A stretch of 64,000 bases of DNA, taken from positions 16,060,501 through 16,124,500 of the forward strand of contig OZ019759.1 in NCBI GenBank assembly GCA_947034885.2, written 5' to 3'. Shown in pieces: positions 24,435-35,096 of the stretch (its first letter is position 1; each line of letters starts with the position of its first letter). This DNA is from Thuidium tamariscinum (lineage: Eukaryota > Streptophyta > Bryopsida > Hypnales > Thuidiaceae). A program made the translations under genes and the position numbers. Below the pieces are notes generated by a model. It did not search any database. It was given only the letters and a program-made list of their open reading frames with translations, and was not told the DNA's origin.

Positions 24435-25300
24435 GAAACAATAATGTTCAATACAGTTCCAACATTTATTGCTTTTTGGGGCCTTCTTGTATAGAGCACC
24501 AAATTGAAAACATTTGATGCTTTCTAATTGTTTCCTAAAGAATGGAAGCGTTGCATATTTTGTAGTTTCAATGAGAAAGTATGTGATAGGGAATCATGTT
24601 AAAAACTTCCTATACGAAACTTGTTTGTTCTATGAAATTTCACTCTTTTTACGAGGTATTTAATTCAGTTGAAGTTTAGGATATCTTTTCCAAAAAATGG
24701 AGGGGTTTCCAATTTTGGGTTTAGGATTTAGGGAATGGGCTATTATGGAGCATGAAATTAATTTACAATATAGCATGTTCTAGTTATATGGCATCCCAAC
24801 ATGTATTCAATTTTTTTCACTTTTTTTACATGGAATTACATGCATTTGAGGCTTTAGACTAATTAGACAACATTCCTAGGATTTTGTATTTTTTGATATT
24901 AATTAGAGAGTGGAAAATTGTAGACCATGGAAATAAATGAACCCTCTGAATCCCTTTCACTTGAAACCCTAAATCGTAAACACTTAGTTCTCAATCCTAA
25001 ATCATGAACTGTAAGGTATGAGAACCTTGATGTTTAAAAGAGTTAAATGCATGCCAAGTTCGGACAAGGTAATTAATTTCATTTTGGGTAATTCTAACTG
25101 TAAAGAATTTGCAAATAAAGAGGCATAATGCGTTTGAGAAATATGTATTTTTTGAGAAAGAAAGAGCAATTTTCTATAAGCAAAGCAATGTCTTTGTTGG
25201 AGCATTCAATAAAAAATCACTGATAATTTTCGATATTATTACTAAGTAGCTTTTGAATTATTAGTTGGAAAGAACCGGTTAATTAAAATCTTATAATTAA
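24435..25300. other. AT-rich spacer between elements B and C
   Basis: No gene or RNA is visible. Scattered TTTAGGGTT-like words occur. The left end of element C is somewhere near its right edge but no terminal repeat could be fixed. Confidence 0.5.
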
Positions 25301-25399
25301 GATTGGGTTTAGGGTTCGTTGAAGAATGACGTCGCCAATGTCATACAACGACAATAGTATACAGAAGTCAACGTTATTAATGAATGGAATCTATGGTTG

Positions 25400-25650
25400 C
25401 AGAAAGCCCTAAAATTGGCGGGGCCTTTTACTGAAATAAAAATCAGCGGAACTGCGGCGGGTCCCCTTTTTCGGTGTACAGCGAAGATGGCTTTCGGGAT
25501 TCCTGGGCCGTTTCAAATTGAAAGGGTCGACTTCAGAAGCGCGAAAAGAGTTGGCGCTTTTTTTGCCCGCGCAAGGAGACGGGTGATCGACGCCATCGCA
25601 ATTGCGAACTTGTTATTCAACCTCTCTACTTGGCCGCATTGATGTTGGTG
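25400..25650 (+). promoter_or_regulatory. GC-richer candidate promoter/leader of element C
   Basis: A locally GC-rich stretch with a clear compositional step lies about 0.5-0.7 kb upstream of the palindrome array. A TGACGTC word sits at about 25327. Element A has the same order from its outer side inward: GC-rich block, palindromes, transposase. This is positional inference; no start site is visible. Confidence 0.35.
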
Positions 25651-26094
25651 TACATTGAGATCTTGCGTTTTGTTGTTCACTTCTGTTGTTACGACTTGCG
25701 AAGTATACACACGGTCGCTTGCGGAGTCTTAGCTTGCTTTCATTGTAAGTTGTTGAGAAGGCTGTTGGTAGCAAGTCAGTTGCGGTTAGCATTTGCACCT
25801 CTTCTATAACCTCGTTGTTAGATTGCCGTGTATATGTTTTTGGTTGTCATTTCAGTGCTGAGGACAGTGTTTTTGTGTTGTTATGATTTATGCGCAGCAA
25901 GTTTGGTAGCGTTTCGTTGTTAGTCGATCATCTATATATCTCGGAGCCTCAAACGACAAGGGCAGCAAAGTCATTAGTGGGATTTGCTCTAAGAAGAGTC
26001 CGTGATTTTTGGTTGTCTATTTATAAAAAGTTTTTTATTGTAGAAATGTCGATCCTTTCCGGGAATTCCGGAATATTGTGTTTAGTTACGAATT

Positions 26095-26830
26095 TCAGCT
26101 CGACTCGAGCTGAATAGACATCAAAGTTTAGCTAATATTTGACCTGTTGACCATGTCCTAGTGCACGCAGTACTGTAGGAGTAGCAAATTAGCTCGAGTC
26201 GAGCTAAATCTCCAAATTTGTCTATTGCATTTATACAACAAAGACATAATTGAGAGTCATAACAAATCATTTTAATTCTTGTAATCCTTATTGATGTTGA
26301 TGTTGGAGATGTCTTTGCCCAGCACTTCAAGTCGACTCCACTTGAATTGCTTTGAGAAGATATGCGTTGATAATATTCTCACCCATTATTTCACCTTGAT
26401 TCGAGTTGAAGTTCAGTATTGGTTTCAATCTTTTAAGTCTACGAAGACCTCAGCATTTCAGCTCGATTCGAGCTGAAGTTCAGGATTAGTTCACACCTTT
26501 TCAGTCTACTAAAACTGTAGTATCTCATCTCGATTGGAGATGAACGTTTTTGTTTATTAGAACCTGTTTCCTGTCTATAGGATATATATCCAGAAATAAC
26601 CGCATACTGCATTTCAGCTCGATACGAGCTGAAGTGATTTCTAGTATTCTTAAAGAATACTATGTCTTTATGTTGTAGATGTCCTTCTTGGTCAAGGGAA
26701 TTTCCATGAATTTTCGGCGAGTACTATGTCTTTTAGAGTGATATGAAGTACACTTCTTAACCTGTATTTTTCCTCATCTTGAAGTATTCTGTCATGATTA
26801 AGTGGTAACATTCAGCTCGAGTCGAGCTGA
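26095..26830. repeat. Palindrome array of element C: TCAGCTCGANTCGAGCTGA
   Basis: Near-perfect copies at 26095-26113, 26189-26207, 26458-26476, 26614-26632 and 26812-26830. Altered copies lie at about 26326-26346, 26392-26409 and 26525-26543, the last keeping symmetry through paired changes (TCATCTCG...). All lie upstream of the transposase start and its likely 5' intron acceptor (TTGTCCAG at about 26889). The centre TCGANTCGA is shared with the palindromes of elements L and A, while the arms differ. Confidence 0.88.
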
Positions 26831-26894
26831 ATTTCTGGTCAGTACAACTATGCTGCTTCTTATTCTCTGCGTTGGCATGTCTTGTCCAGGGACA

Positions 26895-29731
26895 ATGTCT
26901 GATCCGAACCTTTCAATGGATATGGCCTTCTCTTCGTAAGATGAATTCCTGGATATTGAAACAATGAATGTTGGTGTCCCTGAGTGCGAAGGTCTTCCTC
27001 GACGACTATGGGTTACAAAATGCGTGACTCTTTACAACGACAACGGCATCCATGTTGGAGATGGGACTTGCCACAGCGTCAATTCAGACTTAGTACTTGG
27101 TGCCAAAGGTCCTCTTGGAGACACACATGTTGCTGTCCACATTTCGAAGACTCATTCTGCAGAAGACATTCCTCGTGAGCAAGTGTACTCGCTTTTAGCG
27201 TGGCCCATCAAACTAGTTCACTGCCGTGGGGCTAGTCTGTTGGATCATGATGCTCGAGACAATTTCAACCGCATACAGGTTGCTCTTCTGAACCCACCGT
27301 CTTCTACATCTGCACAACTATATTCAAGTGTAATAAGAAATCCATCTCGCGAGACTGGTTTCAAAGCAAAGGAATTGCTGACACAAGAATCTATCAACTT
27401 GGTCTCCAGCAGAGTGTGTTGTGGCAAGAATTGCGTGCAACCTTTTCCGAGAGAGAAGATTCGGGCCTTCCGTGAAAGAATGTATCAACGCTCTACATTC
27501 AAGTTCAGAGCCCACCTCAAAACTGAAGTTTACAGGACGGTTCATCATGGTCCAGACAGGAGAAAGATGGTGACGGTTGAAGGCATTAGTGTGTGCATGC
27601 GAGCGTGGATGCTTATTTCTAGAGTTCCAGAAGCAATTTTCTACCGATACCAGACGTATGCGAAGGATCAACGTGAAGCGAGAGATCATGGTAATACAAG
27701 ATTGGTGAAGCGAAGAAAGCACACTGAACAAGCCTCTACGACGTTGAAGTGCATTCTAGAGAAGGAGGCTGATCACATGCCTCACAAGACTAGGACCTTG
27801 AAGTCAGGAGACAAGGTCGTTTCGATGATTCTTCCGGCCACATTTCAGTGGAAGGACCAGATTCCAAAAATTAACGAGGCAAATGTTGCTTTTGGGCTGA
27901 AGGGGGTCTCCCCCTTAAGCTTGATCAAGATTAGATCCACCAAGTTCTCTGAATTCGATGTGAAGAAGCCAGGAGATAATTTTGCTCGGTGCGGAACTTG
28001 TGACAAATTGCAAGAACTGAGGAAGAGTGCTCTGGCTGGCTCCGAGAGTGCATTGAAGTGGTCAAGAAGGCTTGACAAACATCTTGCAATTGCTCGCGCA
28101 CACAAGGAGTTATACTACGCTAACTAATATATGTCTCATACTTCTCCACACGAGTGCCTCACAATTATGCATGACAAAATGGACCATGCGAAGACCGCTT
28201 CTCCAGTTTTCTCTCACAAGAGCAAGGAAACAGATGGCCTAGTAAAATTGCCCGTTTCTGTTACTGGCATGATTGCTCATGGTCATGGAGATGTTCGTTA
28301 TGCGCATTACGAATTGAATATCTTTCCTCACGATTCCAATTACACCATTGGTTCCATGGCAAAATTGTTGCGAGATTTGGAGAAGGTACCAAAGACATCC
28401 TCGCGATTGTTGTTTGAAGGTGCAGGCTCGTCCACGTTATTTCAGAGAGTTATTAAGGGTGTAGAGATTTGCGAAGCCTCTCTACCACCTGCACCGCAAC
28501 TCTTAGTTCCAGTGGCGCCATTACCACCCATTCTCAATGTGCAAATGGACAATGCCACTGGAGACAACAAGAATCGATATGTTTTTTGCTTTTGGTCTTT
28601 GCTTGTGGCAAACAAGATCTTTCGTGAAGTGTTTGTGAACTTCATGATTGTGGGTCACACTCATGACGACATTGATGCGTTGTTTGGGAGATGGAGTATG
28701 CTTTTGAAGAAGGAGAATTTCCCAACAATCCCAGTGCTTATGAAGTCGTTTATGGATGTTGAATCCATTCCTACTATCCCTCATCTTATTGAGGAGGTTT
28801 CGGACTTCAAAGGATTTATTGCAAGGACTTTCTTGGATGGTAATGAAGCCCTTGTTGGACATACAAAGCCGCAACAAGTAAAATTTTACTTGGATTCAAA
28901 TGGAATTCCTGTCATCAAATACAAATTGTTGTGTACGGATATGGAATGGTTAGGGGAAGGTGGTCGTGGTATAAAATTGTGGAAGGAGGATTTTGAGGGG
29001 CGTAGTTTGTGGCCCCGTGGAGTGCCTTTGCCCGTTCCTCCAAAACCAATGAGGGGCGTGGAGGATATTGAGAAAGGCATAGCTGGGTTCGTGAAGTATT
29101 GGGAAAACTTGTGCAATGCAGATGTTACTGGAGAGTGTCGGCGACGTTATGAACATTTGGTTTACTATTGGCGTGATGTGAAGGATGCTTTGCAAGAACC
29201 AATTACTACCTCAAATGTGCTGAAGGACGGGTTTTGGCCCTCTACTCGAGTTCAAGCGAATCCTGTAGATCAATTGGGAGAAGATGGTGAGGATCGTGAG
29301 GAGTTTAGAGAAGATGATGCCTATGTTGGACCTTTGTAAGGTCGTCCACAACCATCCTTAGGATTGGTCGAGATGTCTACGAAGGTTATTTCGTCGCAGT
29401 TCATCTTGCAGATGGTAATTCACAACCGATTTGGATTGCACGAGCGTTGTCTGATCCGAATTGTAATCCTGAAAGGCCAAACTGCATCCTCATCCAATAC
29501 TTTCGCCCAACTTCTAGAAGCCAAAATGTGCAAGACTTCTACACTAGATGAGATAGTGAAAGAGGTTTACGTTGGAAGGTTGATGTTACTGATCTACCAA
29601 TTTGGGAGGCAACAAATGCTTTAATGACGGCGTGGAAGTCTCAGATCAAGAAAGATACTCAACAATGCTTGCTGAAGATCCCGACCGCGCAAATTGAAAT
29701 CATCAAGGAAAGCCTTGCTTCATTTGATTGA
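26895..29731 (+). pseudogene. DUF7869-type transposase gene of element C, decayed
   Basis: This aligns along its full length with the gene at 58406-61252. The likely start is ATG 26895 just after an acceptor (TCCAG|GGACA). In-frame stops are TAA 26937-26939, TAA 28125-28127, TAA 29337-29339 and TGA 29549-29551, plus a one-base frameshift at about 29355; the natural end is TGA 29729-29731. The first half has paired-Cys motifs (VCCGKNC, FARCGTCDKL). The second half has an RNase H-like pattern: IMHDKMDH, then VQMDNATGDNKNRYVF, then VGHTHDDIDALFGRWS, supplying candidate catalytic acidic residues. I recall this C-terminal signature as DUF7869, a family of transposase-like proteins in plants, oomycetes and animals. 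The lesions show this copy is dead. Confidence 0.78.
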
Positions 29732-30600
29732 TGTGGTTCAATGAGACCAACTCATGTAGTGTAGTCTTTAACTTCAATTAGAAGTAATATTTTTATGTGT
29801 TGTTTGTAAGAGTTTGCATTACAAATGATTTAAGTACAATTTGTATTACATTCTATTTCAAATGAGAGCTACTTATATATTTTAGTTCTTAAACTTTGAA
29901 TAGAAGTCACTTTAGTATTTTTATGTATTGTTTGTAATACATTGTATTACAAATGATTATTTTATAGACAGTGTTTGATTTATGTGATTTTGTAGTTTAC
30001 TTTTAGATACAATATTTGGATTGTACTTTTGTTTTAATAAAATGAGTGTGCCTCTATATATTTTTAATATATTGACTAATATTTTTGGGCGTGTTACTTT
30101 GATTTTGACTGTAATAGTTGTATTTCTTTATTCTTAGTAAGAAAAACATTTGAAAATAAAAATTTTGTTGTGTGAATTCAAGAGTACAATCTCAGTCTAG
30201 CTCAATATCAGGATAGCGCCTACAACTTCATAAGATGGAGGTCAACAGGAATCGAACCCGGGCCTCCAATCACACAACTATCAGTCTCTTGCACCGCTTC
30301 TCGCAATAAACCCTAACTTAATGGGGTGACAAACTAATGAAAATATTCATATATTAATCGATAACGGAACAGTATAGACTTGATAAAAATTGAAGTCAGA
30401 GTTTGTAGGTGTAAAAAGTGATACCAAATAGAGACTATAATCATATTCTCTTTTGTACTTCAAACTATCATTTTAATGGAAATTATAAGTTGTGACTTAT
30501 AAAATGAGATTACTGAACTTTAATTTAACACAACTATATGTGATTTTCTGCTTGCATAAATGGACGGGTTTAATTTGAGAGGTTCTTCACCTCCCAATTT
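29732..30600. other. 3' flank of element C, with a tRNA-derived element
   Basis: AT-rich sequence after the transposase stop. The right end of element C is probably here, but no inverted repeat matching the left side could be read. The only structured feature is the tRNA-like block at about 30212-30305. Confidence 0.45.
30212..30305 (-). repeat. tRNA-derived SINE-like remnant
   Basis: Read on the minus strand, this contains GGTTCGATTCC, a perfect RNA polymerase III B box, preceded by a plausible A box (GCGGTGCAAGAG) about 30 bases upstream. The acceptor and anticodon stems do not pair properly, so it is not a functional tRNA gene. A SINE head or degenerate tRNA is the best reading. Confidence 0.5.
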
Positions 30601-30603
30601 AAT

Positions 30604-33465
30604 GAATATGATGTTATGGTTCTTTTTCCCGATTTTCTTATGTATTTGAAGATAGTAAAGAATCTTGCCTTTTTTTGCAAATGAATTCAAGGCCTATTTT
30701 CTCTTAAGTTTCACTTAAAGGAAAGCAAAAACAAAAAATGGGTACAAGTTGGAATCAATAGGACCTTGAATGTTGTATGTTTAATATAATGTTGATGGTT
30801 CTTTTTCCCAATTTTCTTATGTATTTGAAGATAGTAAAGAATCCTGCCATTTTTTGCAAATGAATTCAAAGATTCTTTTCTCTTATATTTCACGTAAAAG
30901 AGAGCAACAAATAATGGGTACAACTTGGAATAAGTAGGACCTTGAATGTTGTATGTTTAATATAATGTTCATGGTTCATTTTTCCGATTTTCTTATGTAT
31001 TTGAAGATAGTAAAGAATCCTGCCATTTTTTGCAAATGAATTCAAGGCCTTTTTGCTCTTTTATTTCACGTAAAGGGGAGCAAAAAAAAAAAGTGTACAA
31101 GTTGGAATAAGTAGGACATTGAATGTTTTATGTTTAATATAATGTTGATAATTCCTTTTCCCGATTTTCTTATGTATTTGAAGATAGTAAAGAATCCTGC
31201 CATTTTTTGCAAATGAATTCAAGGCCTCTTTTCTTTTAACTTTCATGTAAAGGAAAGCCGAAAAAAATGGGTACAAGTTCAAATAAGTAGGACCTTGAAT
31301 GTTGTATGTTTAATATAATGTTCATGGTTATTTTTTCCGATTTTCTTATGTATTTGAAGATAGTAAAGGATCCTGCCAATTTTGCAAATGAATTCAAGGC
31401 CTTTTTGTTCTTTAATTTCACGTAAAGGAAAGGAAAAAAAATAGGTACAAGTTGGAATAAGTAGGACCTTGAATGTTGTATGTTTAATATAATGTCCATG
31501 GTTCTTTTTCCCGATTTTTTTATGTATTTGAAGATAGTAAAGAATCTTGCCATTTTTTGCAAATGAATTCAAGGCCTCTTTTCTCTTTAATTTCACATAA
31601 AGGAGAGCAAAAAATAATGGGTACAAGTTAGAATAAGTAGGACCTTGAATGTTCTATATTTATTGTAATGTTCATGGTTCATTTTTTCCGATTTTCTTAT
31701 GGATTTGAAGATAGTAAAGAATCCTGCTTTTTTTTGCAAATGAATTAAAGGCCTCTTTTGTCTTTAATTTCACTTTAGGGAAAGCAAAAAAAAATGAGAG
31801 AAGTTGGAATAAGTAGGACCTTGAATGTTGTATGTTTAATATAATGTTCATGGTTATTTTTTTCGATTTTCTTATGTATTTGAAGATAGTAAAGGATCCT
31901 GCCAATTTTGCAAATGAATTCAAGGCCTTTTTGTTCTTTAATTTCACGTAAAGGAAAGGAAAAAAAATGGGTACAAGTTGGAATAAGTAGGACCTTGAAT
32001 GTTGTATGTTTAATATAATGTCCATGGTTCTTTTTCCCGATTTTCTTATGTATTTGAAGATAGTAAAGAATCCTGCCATTTTTTGCAAATGAATTCAAAG
32101 ATTCTTTTCTCTTATATTTCACGTAAAGGAGAGCAAAAAAAATGGGTACAAGTTGGAATAAGTAGGACCTTAAATATTGTATGTTTAATATAATGTTCAT
32201 GGTTCTTTTCTCCGATTTTCTTAGGTATTTGAAGATAGTAAAGAATCCTGCCAATTTTGCAAATGAATTCAAGGCCTTTTTGTTCTTTAATTTCACGTAA
32301 AGGAAAGGAAAAAAAATGGGTACAAGTTGGAATAAGTAGGACCTTGAATGTTGTATGTTTAATATAATGTTCATGGTTCTTTTTCCCGATTTTCTTATGT
32401 ATTTGAAGATAGTAAAGAATCTTGCCATTTTTTGCAAATGAATTCAAAGCCTCTTTGCTCTTTAATTTCACGTCAAGAAAAGCAAAAAGAAATGGGTACA
32501 AGTTGGAATAAGTAGGACCTTGAATGTTCTATGTTTATTGTAATGTTCATAGTTCATTTTTTCCAATTTTCTTATATATTTGAAGATAGTAAAGAATCCT
32601 GCGTTCTTTTGCAAATGAATTCAAGGCCTCTTTTGTCTTTAATTTCACTTTAGGGAAAGCAAAAAAAAATGGGTACAAATTCGACTAAGTAGGACCTTGA
32701 ATGTTGTATGTTTTATATAATGTTCATGGTTCTTTTTCCCGATTTTTTTATGTATTTGAAGATAGTAAAGAATCCTGCCATTTTTTGCAAATGAATTCAA
32801 GGCCTCTTTTCTCTTTAATTTCACGTAAAGGAAAGCAAAAAATAATGGGTACAAGTTCAAATAAGTAGGACCTTGAATGTTGTATGTTTAATATAATATT
32901 CATGGTTCTTTTTTCTGATTTTCTTATGTATTTGAAGATAGTAAAGAATCCTTCCATTTTTCGCAAATGAATTCAAGGCCTATTTTCTCTTAAGTTTCAC
33001 GTAAAGGAAAGCAAAAACAAAAAATGGGTTCTAGTTGGAATAAGTAGGACCTTGAATGTTGTATGTTTAATGTAATGTTGATGGGTTTTTTTCTTGATTT
33101 TCTTATGTATTTGAAGATAGTAAAGAATTCTGCCAATTTTGCAAATGAATTCAAGTCCTTTTTGCTCGTTAATTTCACGTAAAGGAAAACAAACAAAAAA
33201 TGGGTACAAGTTGGAATAAGTAGGACCTTGAATGTTCTATGTTTAGTATAATGTTCATGGTTCTTTTTCCCGATTTTCTTATGTATTTGAAGATAGTAAA
33301 GAATCCTGCCATTTTTTGCAAATGAATTCAAGGCCTCTTTTCTCTTAAATTTCACGTCAAGGAAAACAAACAAAAAATGGGTAGAAGTTGGAATTAGTAG
33401 GACCTTGAATGTTGTATGTATAATATAATGTTGATGGTTCTTTTTGCCGATTTTCTTATGTATTT
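30604..33465. repeat. Tandem satellite, ~176 bp unit, about 17 copies
   Basis: The landmark TTATGTATTTGAAGATAGTA recurs at about 30641, 30820, 30996, 31173, 31349, 31523, 31700, 31875, 32049, 32224, 32399, 32575, 32751, 32927, 33106, 33282 and 33459. Spacings are 174-179 bp, all in one orientation, with moderate divergence. Unit length is near that of many plant centromeric satellites. Repetitive ORFs on the minus strand (for example 31775-32437) arise because the unit lacks stops in one frame; they are not genes. The array is cut at 33465 by element D and resumes at 57407. Confidence 0.93.
33462..33465 (+). repeat. 4-bp target duplication ATTT, left of element D
   Basis: Matches 57407-57410. 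Together they reconstruct an unbroken satellite unit. Confidence 0.85.
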
Positions 33466-33481
33466 GGGTGAAAGTTGACTA

Positions 33482-35096
33482 CACTAGGTACTTTTTTGGC
33501 AAAATTTGAGAGTACCTAAATTACACTTGGTGTGTACTTTGTACTAAGTGTGCATTTATCATTGAATATTAGCCGTCGATTAAGGTTGTTGCGCGCCATT
33601 CGTTGAGATCCAGATGGACCAATGATGGCGAAGATGACCGCCAGTACATAGTCTCCCAGTCGTTGAAACCGATTGTAGCCGGTCATCTTCGTCTCTCTCC
33701 TTTTTTTCCGTTCACCACCCGTTCACTTTCCTTGGCGTGCAAGTTTGGGGGTTAGTTTGCGCTTGATTTTAGTTTCTTTTGCTTGTTCTGCATTGTGACT
33801 GCCGCACCATACTTTCAGCTTAGGGTTTAGAAGGCTTTGTTGATGTTAGAGAACATTGTGTTTGTAGGTTATTACTTTGGTTATGAAAACAGCGACTTTC
33901 TGTTGTGAGATAGCTCTGCCTCGGGTTTTTTCAATCTTACTTGGAAGGATGTAGAGTGTTTTTGATTTGCGTGGTTCACAATTCTCTCAACTAGCTTGGA
34001 AAGCGTGCCCTAAAGTCGGCAAATGGTTTCATTTTAGCATACAGAAGAAGGTACGCAACGAAACTTGTGTCTTTGCATGTGGTACCACTTTCTTTGTGTA
34101 TTACATGTTTTCTTATTGCATTGGTCATTGTTCATTAGATACATTGCGAAGTTCTAAATTTCTTGCTTTGTTGGTATTGCAGATTTGCAAAGGAGATATG
34201 AACAAAGGTTGACGGCGTTGTCAAGAAACCCTGATTTCTCTGGTATAATCTGCTTCTACGCTTGGTTAGTTTGCAAACTCCTCATGATTTCCTGCATAAC
34301 TAAACATGATAATGCTTATTGAGTTTAGCGTATGGTTTTGGGTCTTCCAGCGCGCGCCCTGTCTTTTCTATTTCGTTAGGGTTTAGGGTTTATTCCGAAG
34401 ATCCACTTGTTTTACCACTCGGTGGGGTGTTACGGTACCTTAAGTGAGCAGGAAGTTTAAGAAATCACTTATTAGGATTTGGGTTTAGGTTTTAGGGAGA
34501 CTTAAAGGCAGAGGCGAAGGCAAGACAGGGTGTGCGTTACCCGAAGCTTAGAAGCATCAGCCCAAGTTCCACAAGTAGTTGAGTACTTGAGATTTTTTTC
34601 TTCAAATTCTTTCAAAACGCAACCCCTGGGGATGGGTATGTTGTTTAAAGAGGTAATCCCAGTTGCAAAGATTGATCTGTTACAACATCGCAGCAAGCCA
34701 CATTGTTGGAATCCGTCCTTGGTTCTCCAATAGCTCCAACATGTGTGGTTTTTTCTGGCAAAATTTTAGGATTTATAGTAATTCTATTGTTTACTGTATT
34801 TCTTTGGGAGAATCTCTATCACGTCCCGATGGCTAGAGAGATGGTTGCTACAAAAGTTGTGTCCAGATCAAATACTCACTTAACTGTTTACCATGTCATT
34901 TGGACGGTTTAGGGTTCAATGGGGCACTACTTAAATAGGAGTACAACCCCAAAGTATGGGACGTTATTCTACGTTAGAATTCTGTTGTTTTGATTTTTCA
35001 AGAAACTTTCTTATACTGTAGGCCCCCCTTTAGGTTGGTGATTAAGTTAAGGATTTCTCATATTGTTGTTATTTCCTTGATTTTGTATAGGGTACA
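33482..35096 (+). promoter_or_regulatory. 5' region of the element D SET gene
   Basis: Between the left terminal repeat and the first ATG (35097). It holds GTACTTT/AGTACC motifs next to the terminus (about 33487, 33509, 33530) and TTTAGGGTTT telo-box-like words at about 33820 and 34380. The sequence just before the ATG ends in TGTATAG|GGTACA, a plausible acceptor, so a 5' UTR intron is likely. No start site can be fixed. Confidence 0.45.

Noticed and set aside
30212..30305. A functional tRNA gene
   Set aside because: The B box is perfect but acceptor and anticodon stems do not form; a SINE-like remnant is more likely.
25300..30330. TTTAGGGTT-containing words at both sides of element C as terminal repeats
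   Set aside because: This word is common in plant promoters and telomere-like DNA; no longer match or target duplication surrounds it.
30711..33373. Long overlapping minus-strand ORFs encoding repeated 'FTIFKYIRKSGK'-like peptides
   Set aside because: They are translations of the ~176 bp satellite, whose unit lacks stops in one frame; no start context, introns or domain.
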